DNA of 64,000 bases, taken from Pseudobacter ginsenosidimutans (lineage in GTDB: Bacteria > Bacteroidota > Bacteroidia > Chitinophagales > Chitinophagaceae). A program made the translations under genes and the position numbers. The stretch lies in the NCBI RefSeq assembly GCF_007970185.1, contig NZ_CP042431.1, positions 3,844,001 to 3,908,000 on the forward strand. Direction: 5' to 3'. This document shows positions 17,018 through 23,460 of this stretch, piece by piece. Every line of letters starts with the position of its first letter. Position 1 is the first letter of the stretch. A model generated the notes under the pieces. That model was not told the DNA's origin. It saw nothing but the letters and a program-made list of their open reading frames with translations, and made no database searches.

Positions 17018-17581
17018 ATGACTGAAATGAAATGCCTTCTGGCAGTGGTTATTTCTGTTGCGTTCCTGCATGTAATGGGATGTAAACCTGCGCCTGTGAA
17101 GCCTTCGGAGGGAACTTTTCAAATCATTCCAGCTATGAAAGAAGTAATCAATATCAAACCGCCTGAACATGCATACGTGAAAACATTCTATGGGATGTTC
17201 TCCGACCTGGACCATCTGGAAGATGAGCACCAGACAGACAGGAAGAGCCCCTGTGCTCCCGCCACTAATATTTACGAAACGGATTCCACTTACTTCATTG
17301 ATATGGCATTGCCGGGATATCAGCGACAGGATATTCAACTGAAGCGTGAAGATGATCTGATAACCGTTTGTGCTGAAACACATACCGTGCGTCATAAGAA
17401 ACTGCAGCGTTTCTTTCGCCAGGAATTCCTTGCAGGCAGCTTTACCAGGTCTTTCCTGTTACCCGATGATGCTGGCGAAGCCATAGCGAAATTTGCAGAC
17501 GGTGTGCTCTGTATACAACTCGATAAAAACAGACAATGGATGGCCGCGCCTACTGTGGTGCAAGCCATCACTATTCAGTAA
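17018..17581 (+). CDS. Hsp20/alpha-crystallin family protein with possible lipoprotein signal
   Basis: A small heat-shock-like chaperone. The alpha-crystallin domain covers about residues 85-180: PATNIYETDSTYFIDMALPGY begins beta-strand 2 onward, and the conserved tail motif is FADGVLCIQL (A-x-x-x-G-V-L type). In the full frame (187 residues) the N-terminus reads as a lipoprotein signal: basic start, hydrophobic core, HVMGC at residues 18-22. If real, this chaperone would be periplasmic or lipid-anchored, which is unusual for Hsp20. An alternative ATG at 17135 gives a 148-residue cytoplasmic form of usual Hsp20 length, and the sequence alone does not decide between them. The DUF6496 gene follows 16 bp downstream. 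Confidence 0.82.
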   Translation: MTEMKCLLAVVISVAFLHVMGCKPAPVKPSEGTFQIIPAMKEVINIKPPEHAYVKTFYGMFSDLDHLEDEHQTDRKSPCAPATNIYETDSTYFIDMALPGYQRQDIQLKREDDLITVCAETHTVRHKKLQRFFRQEFLAGSFTRSFLLPDDAGEAIAKFADGVLCIQLDKNRQWMAAPTVVQAITIQ

Positions 17582-17597
17582 CCCAAAAAAGACACAG

Positions 17598-17960
17598 ATG
17601 CCCAGATATTCAAAAGGTGCTTCCAAATCTGTAGAAAGCGCTATGAGAAGAAAGAAAAAAGGAACACTGCGCTCAGGCCCGGGAGGTAAAGGTGGAAAAG
17701 TGAAAAGCCGTGAACAGGCTATTGCCATCGGTTTGTCTGAAGCGAGAGAGAAAGGCGCTAAAGTGCCCAAAAAGAAAAGTGCCGGTAAAACCGCCACTAA
17801 GAAATCTGCCAGTAAGAAATCAGCTTCCAAAAAATCGGCTCCAAAGAAAGCTGCTTCCAGGAAGACTGCCACAAGGAAGAGTGCCGTGAGGAAATCCGCT
17901 ACACGTAAAAAAGCAGCTCCGCGGAAAAAAGCCGCCACCAGGAAAAAAAGCAGTATGTAG
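17598..17960 (+). CDS. DUF6496 protein with histone H1-like tail
   Basis: A 120-residue highly basic protein. The N-terminal part (about residues 1-55: MPRYSKGASKSVESAMRRKK, then SGPGGKGGKVKSREQAIAIG) matches the DUF6496 family. From about residue 58 to the end it is a repetitive KKSA/RKTA/RKKA tail like histone H1 or bacterial HctB-type proteins, so DNA or RNA compaction is a fair inference but not shown. The ATG at 17598 is chosen because the earlier open frame overlaps the Hsp20 gene in another frame. It is probably co-transcribed with the Hsp20 gene. Confidence 0.85.
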   Translation: MPRYSKGASKSVESAMRRKKKGTLRSGPGGKGGKVKSREQAIAIGLSEAREKGAKVPKKKSAGKTATKKSASKKSASKKSAPKKAASRKTATRKSAVRKSATRKKAAPRKKAATRKKSSM

Positions 17961-18072
17961 AATTATCATAACAGTACCAGCCTTCACATATGTATTTGTA
18001 TTAGCTATGAAAACAAATGGAAGCTGTTCGTATCTCCACAGAAAAACGGGATGTACAACAGCTTCCTTCTTT

Positions 18073-19140
18073 TTATGCATGTAATTTTTTTAGGATGGTC
18101 ATCATTACCTTCTCTTCATCTTTTTCCCGCTGCATCTTTACCAGGTATCTTTTCAATGAGTCTTCTTCATACATCCTGATCACACCGGGATGCACATAAT
18201 ACTTTCTGCAAACAGCCCTCGTATTACCCAGAAGTGCACTCACTTTGTCGAGCGCTTCAAGTACATTCTTTTTCCTTTCATTCATTGAAGCGGCGTCCCC
18301 GAAGGATTTGATCGTTCGCAGCATATTGAGGGTGCCCGCCCAGGTGCGGAAATCCTTGGAGGTGAAGTCGCCGCCTGTGGCATTGCGGATATAGTTGTTC
18401 ACCATGCCTGAGTCGATGCTTTTGTGATTGCCTTCTGCATCGAAATACTGGAACAGTTCCTTGCCTGGAATGTCTTTACATGCCTGAACGATCTCCGCCA
18501 GTCTCTTGTTGCGGACACTGATCTTGTGCAGGATCCCTTTCTTGCCTTTGAAAGTGAATTGAATACTGGAACCGTTCACTTTTACATGATTGTCTTTCAT
18601 GGTAGTGAGCCCATAGGAACCGTACAGTTTTTCATAATCGCTGCTGCCGATCCGGATATAGGTTTTTTCCATAAGGTTGATCACAGTAGCGATCACTTTC
18701 TCTTCTGTGAGCTCCGGCTTCGCCATATCTTTCTGTACCTGTTTTCTCAGGAAGGGCAGTACTTTGCCGAAAGCCGGGAGGCGATGGAACTTGGTTTCAT
18801 TGCGCCAGGCCGCCCACTGTGAATGATAGCGGTATTGTTTGCGATTGGCAATGTCTTTCCCTGTTGCCTGCAGGTGACCATTCTCTTTGGGACAGATCCA
18901 GACTTCGCTCCAGGCGGGCGGAATAGCAAGCCGATGGATCCTGTTTAGGATGGATTTTTCAGTGACGCGTTTTTCATTGTATATGAACGTGAAGCCTTTT
19001 CCTGCTTTTTTGCGCCGGATGCCGGGAATAGAATCTTCCACGTATACGAGGGATACTTTTTCTGCACTGGACTGGTAATCACGGTGCAGTTCCAGCAGTT
19101 CTTTGTCAGACAGATCAACGGCTGTTATTTCTTGCTGCAT
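18073..19140 (-). CDS. DNA topoisomerase IB (eukaryotic/poxvirus type)
   Basis: Type IB topoisomerase, which relaxes supercoils through a 3'-phosphotyrosyl nick. The motif SIPGIRRKKAGKGF opens the conserved region. Catalytic residues visible are an Arg in YRYHSQW, a Lys in GLTTMKDNH, an Arg in DFRTWAGT, and the Tyr (second of the pair) in CRKYYVHPGV, nine residues after an Asn as in Deinococcus TopIB. The ATG at 19140 gives 355 residues. In-frame alternatives at 19197 and 19215 exist but overlap the upstream iron permease gene by up to 100 bp. With 19140 the overlap is 26 bp and the genes are probably coupled. Bacterial TopIB is sporadic and often sits in stress clusters. Confidence 0.92.
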   Translation of the reverse strand: MQQEITAVDLSDKELLELHRDYQSSAEKVSLVYVEDSIPGIRRKKAGKGFTFIYNEKRVTEKSILNRIHRLAIPPAWSEVWICPKENGHLQATGKDIANRKQYRYHSQWAAWRNETKFHRLPAFGKVLPFLRKQVQKDMAKPELTEEKVIATVINLMEKTYIRIGSSDYEKLYGSYGLTTMKDNHVKVNGSSIQFTFKGKKGILHKISVRNKRLAEIVQACKDIPGKELFQYFDAEGNHKSIDSGMVNNYIRNATGGDFTSKDFRTWAGTLNMLRTIKSFGDAASMNERKKNVLEALDKVSALLGNTRAVCRKYYVHPGVIRMYEEDSLKRYLVKMQREKDEEKVMMTILKKLHA

Positions 19141-19612
19141 CTCCTGGATTTTTGCTGATATCTTTTGATTTCTTCTGGTGGTTTTCCTCTGCTTCATCGA
19201 TACTGTGTGTTGCATGCAGATCAACTTCCTTCCCAGCCAGCTTGGAGAGTCGGATATAGAATTTCTTGATCACAGCCAGCTCTTCTTCCGTGAGGTCTTC
19301 AATGTCTACCAAACGGTTGCTGGCGTGTGCATGACTGGCGATAAGCTCATTCAACTTGAGCTGGATGGCCAGTGTATCCCGGTTCTGCGATTGCTGTATC
19401 ACAAACACCATCAGGAAGGTAATGATGGTAGTGCCTGTATTGATCACCAGTTGCCAGGTATCTGAATAATTGAACACTGGTCCCAAAATGGCCCAGCACA
19501 CTACTACCAGGGCGGCACAGATGAATGCAACGGGCCTTCCGGCAGCTTTGGTAACAGCAGTTGATATGCGGGTGAACAGTTTTGAAGGACTGTTCTTTTT
19601 CTTCTTTTTCAT
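19115..19612 (-). CDS. Low-affinity iron permease family membrane protein
   Basis: A 165-residue protein of the low-affinity iron permease family (PF04120-like). Two membrane helices lie near residues 27-48 and 55-78, followed by the family signature QQSQNRDTLAIQLKLNELI (residues about 80-98). A charged C-terminus (EELAVIKKF..., KSKDISKNPG) follows. The bacterial members have not been shown to carry iron, so transport is only an assumption. The ATG at 19612 has a GGG six bases upstream; an earlier ATG at 19636 adds eight residues. The 3' end overlaps the topoisomerase gene by 26 bp. Confidence 0.85.
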   Translation of the reverse strand: MKKKKKNSPSKLFTRISTAVTKAAGRPVAFICAALVVVCWAILGPVFNYSDTWQLVINTGTTIITFLMVFVIQQSQNRDTLAIQLKLNELIASHAHASNRLVDIEDLTEEELAVIKKFYIRLSKLAGKEVDLHATHSIDEAEENHQKKSKDISKNPGDAARNNSR

Positions 19613-19708
19613 TTTTGCCCTTTTTTGTATACACATAAAAAAGTCAGACCACGTATGGTCTGACTGACTTCAAAAACCCTAAACCTATAGTACAGAGCAT
19701 TAATGCAT

Positions 19709-20359
19709 TTACTCTTCTTCTTCCTGTCCGGCTTCGTAGTTCACGTTGTTCTCTGCAATGCTGGTCAGTAATTCATCGCAGGCTTTCTCTTCTTCCAGCG
19801 TCTGGTGCAGGAGGGAGGCCACTTCTTCCATGCCGAAAGTGCGTGCCAGTTTGGTGAGGCAACCATAGCTGGCGATCTCATAGTGTTCCACTTTTTGAGA
19901 AGCCATGATGATGCCTACGTCGCGGGTAAGTGAACCGGCTTCTGTTTCTTCTACGATAGAATCAGCTTCCTTTTTCAGTCCATCCATCGCTTCACATTTC
20001 TTCGATTGTGCGCGTTTGCCCAGTATTTCAAAAACCTGTTCCAGTCTTTCAACATGCGTTTCTGTTTCTGCATGGTGTTCCATAATGGCATTCCTCAATT
20101 CTTCTGTGGTAGCGGCTTTGGCCATTTTGGGCAATGCTTTGGTCAATAATTTCTCTGCATAGTAAATGTCTTTCAGCTGGTCCGTGAATAGTTTGTCCAG
20201 CATTTCATCCATGCCGCCTTCGACTACATCTGACTGTGAGCGACCCCTGGAAGCTGCGCCGGGCCTGGATTTTCCGTTCTGTGATGATTTGTTTGCTGTG
20301 GTTTGTTTAGCTCTTCCATTGGAAGATGTTGTACTGCGTGAGTTCTTTTTCTTTTCCAT
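19709..20359 (-). CDS. DUF892 ferritin-like protein (YciE/YciF family)
   Basis: A 216-residue protein with a basic Ser/Lys/Gly-rich N-terminus (residues 1-55) and a DUF892 ferritin-like domain (about 58-210). The DUF892 signature is clear: LFTDQLKDIYYAEKLLTKAL, later HHAETETHVERLEQVF and KVEHYEIASYG, with Glu and His at metal-ligand positions. Relatives in enterobacteria (YciE, YciF) are induced by osmotic and general stress; some bind iron or manganese. The frame is open upstream to 20467, but that extension runs through a terminator hairpin, so I start at the ATG at 20359. A TPP riboswitch and terminator precede it on the same strand, which is unexpected for such a gene. Confidence 0.88.
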   Translation of the reverse strand: MEKKKNSRSTTSSNGRAKQTTANKSSQNGKSRPGAASRGRSQSDVVEGGMDEMLDKLFTDQLKDIYYAEKLLTKALPKMAKAATTEELRNAIMEHHAETETHVERLEQVFEILGKRAQSKKCEAMDGLKKEADSIVEETEAGSLTRDVGIIMASQKVEHYEIASYGCLTKLARTFGMEEVASLLHQTLEEEKACDELLTSIAENNVNYEAGQEEEE

Positions 20360-20432
20360 GACTGCTATTTGAAAGATGTGAATAATAAGAAGTAATGTAG
20401 TAAGGATAAAAACAATGCCAGCAGGATGCAAG

Positions 20433-20458
20433 AAAAAAGCCTCCGCGTTAACGGAGGC
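20433..20458 (-). terminator. Intrinsic terminator following the TPP riboswitch
   Basis: On the minus strand a perfect seven-pair stem GCCTCCG / CGGAGGC with loop TTAACG (20439-20458) runs straight into six Ts (20433-20438). It begins 12 nt after the 3' arm of the riboswitch closing stem and 74 nt before the DUF892 ATG. That is the place expected for a TPP-controlled transcription terminator. Confidence 0.85.
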
Positions 20459-20470
20459 TCTGTACATATT

Positions 20471-20570
20471 TTCTCTTTGTGTTTTTCCTTCGCTGGCATT
20501 ATCCAGATCAGGTTCTCAGGTTTATTCTCAGATCACTTCTTTCGTTGTGAACACCCTGTATTAAAGAGAA
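20471..20570 (-). promoter_or_regulatory. TPP riboswitch (thi-box aptamer), no thiamine gene adjacent
   Basis: Read on the minus strand, the region contains the hallmark TPP aptamer blocks in order: AGGGTGTTC near the 5' side, TCTGAGAATAAACC, then GAACCTGATCTGG and ATAATGCCAGCGAAGGAAA. An eight-pair outer stem (TTCTCTTT with AAAGAGAA, 20563-20570 with 20471-20478) closes it. These blocks are the most conserved part of the family (established knowledge). The next gene on this strand is the DUF892 ferritin-like gene, after an intrinsic terminator. No thiC, thiamine transporter or other thiamine gene lies in the window, so the switch is an orphan here or controls a stress gene. Confidence 0.93.
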
Positions 20571-20807
20571 ATTATGCTTGTATGAAGATTACATAAAATC
20601 CAGTACCAGGGCTGGTTGCGGACTTAAATCGATGCTATTGTTTATGTTACGTTTTTAGTGGATTGTTGACTGTAGATTAATGTCTACGAACAGGTGTGCA
20701 TAACTGTCACAATGACTTTTCTGCGGATGGATTTATCAGCGATGATTGAACTGGTTCATTGAGTTCTTCCCCATTTGTAAACAGGTATTCCACATAAAAA
20801 CAGCTTT

Positions 20808-20839
20808 TTTGGGCTGCCGAAATCCGGGCATACCTTTTG
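20808..20839 (+). promoter_or_regulatory. Candidate Bacteroidota promoter of the split-barrel gene
   Basis: TTTG at 20808-20811, then 19 bases, then TACCTTTTG at 20831-20839. This fits the Bacteroidota primary-sigma pattern (TTTG, about 19 bases, TAnnTTTG) apart from one extra T. It lies 26 bp before the ATG at 20866. Confidence 0.5.
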
Positions 20840-20865
20840 AAAAGTATATTACTAAAGGAACGGTT

Positions 20866-21372
20866 ATGGTAAGCGAAATACAACAACTGGATTTTCTCCG
20901 TGATCGCATCCATGAGATACGGAGTGCATTATTTGCCAACACAAGCAATGAGGCTTTCAAACTGCCTACCTGTATTATTTCCGCCCTTAATATCGACAAT
21001 GAAGGGAATGTATGCTTTTTCATTCACAGACCGGATCTGTACATGGAAGAGTATGATATGGAATTCCCTGCAAAGCTTGATTTCTACAGGAAGGGAAAGC
21101 CGTTCTTCCTGAAGATCTCCGGCCAGGCGCAGATCATTATCGATAAGGAGGAGATGCTGAACTATATCGGCCTGCCAGGCAACGTGGATCTGCCTTCTCT
21201 TTCAAAACTATTGCTGGTGAAAGTAAAAGTGGAACATGCTGAATACTTTGAAGCGAGGCACAAACAGAGCTGGCAGTTGAAGGACTGGTGGAATCAAATG
21301 TGGCATTTCTTCAGCAGAGCTAAATCCCAGCCACGTCCTCAGCATGCTTTAAACCTGCGGCCCGCGGCATAA
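20866..21372 (+). CDS. Pyridoxamine 5'-phosphate oxidase-like flavin split-barrel protein
   Basis: A 168-residue soluble protein. The core (about residues 8-120) has the pattern of FMN-binding split barrels of the general-stress-protein-26 kind: LPTCIISALNIDNEGNVCFF, then a short loop and GKPFFLKISGQAQII. The C-terminal 40 residues are Trp/Gln/Arg-rich and not family-like. The start at 20866 is preceded by AAAGGA at good spacing, one of the better ribosome sites in the window. The enzyme's substrate cannot be inferred; flavin or F420 binding is likely but unproven. Confidence 0.65.
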   Translation: MVSEIQQLDFLRDRIHEIRSALFANTSNEAFKLPTCIISALNIDNEGNVCFFIHRPDLYMEEYDMEFPAKLDFYRKGKPFFLKISGQAQIIIDKEEMLNYIGLPGNVDLPSLSKLLLVKVKVEHAEYFEARHKQSWQLKDWWNQMWHFFSRAKSQPRPQHALNLRPAA

Positions 21373-21393
21373 TTCTACTCAATTATATTTCCC

Positions 21394-21552
21394 CTGTAGG
21401 GAAGCCGCAACCCAATGAATTGCCAGTATGGCAACACGCTCCAGGACTTTGGCAGCGAGGGCTACCATACTGCCGGATTGACAAAGAACATCCGCAGGTT
21501 TCATCTGATTTTAATTCCGAATTCAGCCCGGAGGCAACTCCGGGCATTTTAT
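21394..21552 (+). ncRNA. Candidate structured small RNA with own terminator
   Basis: Between the split-barrel gene and the AsmA-like gene there is no ORF with family support but several complementary blocks. CAGTATGG (21423-21430) can pair with CCATACTG, CAAT with ATTG outside it, and GAAGCC with GGTTTC outside that, giving one long interrupted hairpin. A TATATTTC box (21386-21393) could be a -7 element. A perfect eight-pair terminator (GCCCGGAG, GCAA loop, CTCCGGGC, 21526-21545) followed by ATTTTATT ends it. A long bulged hairpin with its own terminator resembles 6S RNA, but I cannot confirm that without a covariance search. The terminator may alternatively serve the upstream gene. Confidence 0.35.
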
Positions 21553-21570
21553 TAGTATTACCTGTTACAT

Positions 21571-23211
21571 ATGATCTCCAAAAAAATCCTCATCATCGTT
21601 GTATCCCTCCTTACCCTCACCGGTGTTGCCTTTTTGGTATGGAGCATTTACAAGAAGCAGTTCCTCCGGTCTAAAGTAACAGAAGCTGTAGCCGGGGAAT
21701 CGCAGGGTATCTATTCCATCGCATTCGGTAAACTGGATCTCGACGAAGTGAATGGCAATCTCTCCGTTACCGATCTTCAATTACGGCCGGATACAGTCAG
21801 GTATAACGAGCTGGCACAAACGGACAATGCCCCGGGCATCGTGGCCCACCTGTCTGTACCTTCACTGAAAGTAACAGGTGTAAAAACGCCCAAAGCGCTT
21901 TTGAACAAGGAGATCGAAGGCAGGAAAGTATTGATAGAAAATCCTCAGATAGAATTATACTTCACCAATAAAGGGAAAGATTCGCTGCAACGCGTTCCTG
22001 ATAAGGAGCTCTACGAGCAATTGCTGGGCAGGCTCTCCAGGATTGCCATCGATACGGTATCTATCGTGAATGCAACAGTTGTTACCCGCAATCTTTCAGA
22101 TGGAAGGAAGCTGATGCAATTCGACAGTGTGCAGATCGATCTCTTCAAAGTGGCGGTAGACAGCATTCACAGCAAAGACACCACGCGCTTACTCTTTGCC
22201 GAGAATGCCAGCCTGCTTTGCCGGAAGATCAGTTGGAAAGACAAACGCGGATTGTACGAATTCATTATTTCAGAAGTGGATTTCAATACACGTGGTCAGC
22301 GAATGGATATTGCGCGGATAGCCATCAACCCTTTATTGCCAGAAGCCAAATTCCTTCAGCAGTTCAAATATGCGAACGACCGCTTTGACATAGAGATGAA
22401 GAATATCCGCATGGTGAACCTCAGCCTGCCTTTGCTGATGAAGCAATCGATCGCTGCTGATTCCATGATCGTTGGGCAGAGTCATTTCAAAATATACCGT
22501 GATATATCCTATCCCCACGATGGCCGCAACAGGCTGGAGCATTTGCCGCACCAGGATCTCATGCACCTCGATGTGCCGCTGGCCATCAAAGAAGCCAGCT
22601 TCCCTTCCAGCTTCATCGAGTACAAGGAAAGGAATAGCCAGAGCGAGCAAAGTGGAAAAGTGCAATTCTATAACGTCAGTGTGCGCATCTCCAACCTCAC
22701 CAACGATACGGCCATCCTGAAATCATCGCCCATTTGCAAACTCCGGTTTAACGCAAGGTTCCTGAACAAGGCGTCCATCGAAACCACAATCAGTTTTTAC
22801 CCGCTCGACCCCAAAGGTAAATTCACCATTCAGGGAACACTCGGTTCAATGCCGGCCAGTGCCGTGAACCAGCTCACCGTTCCCATGGGACTGGCAAGAA
22901 TAGAAAAGGGCACAATCCGCAAACTGACATTCTCCTTCACCGGTAACGATTACCGGGCAGACGGACCCGTCACCATCCTCTACGATGATCTTGCTGTAAC
23001 CCTCCTGAAAAAAGATGAAGAAGACAAAACCCTCGACAAGAAAAAACTCGCCAGCCTCATGGCTAAGATCGTGATCAAGAAAGCCAATCCCGGCAAAGAC
23101 GGCGAAGTCCGCACTGCCCGGGTCCATTTTGAGCGGGACACCAAACGTTCATTTTTCCATCTCCTCTGGAAATCCATTTTCACCGGCGTAAAAGAAAATG
23201 TTGGAATGTAG
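21571..23211 (+). CDS. AsmA-like single-span envelope protein
   Basis: A 546-residue protein with one N-terminal membrane helix (about residues 5-25) and a long beta-rich remainder. Features are repeated short strands and phrases such as GIYSIAFGKLDLDEVNGNLS and a C-terminal GTIRKLTFSFTGNDYRADGPV, then LLKKDEEDKTLDKKKLASLM. This is the style of AsmA/DUF748-type proteins that span the periplasm and may move lipids between membranes. I cannot assign it to a named family with certainty. It converges with tamL, whose partner TamB belongs to the same AsmA-like superfamily. Confidence 0.6.
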   Translation: MISKKILIIVVSLLTLTGVAFLVWSIYKKQFLRSKVTEAVAGESQGIYSIAFGKLDLDEVNGNLSVTDLQLRPDTVRYNELAQTDNAPGIVAHLSVPSLKVTGVKTPKALLNKEIEGRKVLIENPQIELYFTNKGKDSLQRVPDKELYEQLLGRLSRIAIDTVSIVNATVVTRNLSDGRKLMQFDSVQIDLFKVAVDSIHSKDTTRLLFAENASLLCRKISWKDKRGLYEFIISEVDFNTRGQRMDIARIAINPLLPEAKFLQQFKYANDRFDIEMKNIRMVNLSLPLLMKQSIAADSMIVGQSHFKIYRDISYPHDGRNRLEHLPHQDLMHLDVPLAIKEASFPSSFIEYKERNSQSEQSGKVQFYNVSVRISNLTNDTAILKSSPICKLRFNARFLNKASIETTISFYPLDPKGKFTIQGTLGSMPASAVNQLTVPMGLARIEKGTIRKLTFSFTGNDYRADGPVTILYDDLAVTLLKKDEEDKTLDKKKLASLMAKIVIKKANPGKDGEVRTARVHFERDTKRSFFHLLWKSIFTGVKENVGM

Positions 23212-23309
23212 AATTCCAGTAACATGGAATAACCAGTAATGTAGAAATACAGAAGTATGGAAATACAGAAATGAAATGATGCATTCTCTGCGGCCATCAA
23301 TTTTTAGAT

Positions 23310-23435
23310 ATATACCTTCCGGGCCTCAGAAACGTAAGCGAAACAGCTCATCTCAGCGCCACCGCCTGATCCAACGAACAAAAGCCCCAAAAATATCCTC
23401 CCGCGCCGGTTCGTTTCTCAGCCCGCGAGGTATAC
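23310..23435. repeat. Imperfect inverted repeat between convergent genes
   Basis: Bases 23310-23334 resemble the reverse complement of 23412-23435 (about 21 of 25, with small gaps), separated by 77 nt. It sits in the 250-bp space between the convergent AsmA-like and tamL genes. Just before it, 23213-23275 is an AT-rich run of degenerate GTAGAAT/ATGGAAT units like those near 15250. The structure could act as a two-way terminator or be a decayed mobile element. Confidence 0.6.
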
Positions 23436-23460
23436 TCCAAAAATTGCAGACAGCAAAAAA

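Noticed and set aside
20360-20467. In-frame upstream extension of the DUF892 gene with a hydrophobic N-terminus
   Set aside because: It reads through the riboswitch terminator hairpin and its T-run; the family begins near the ATG at 20359.
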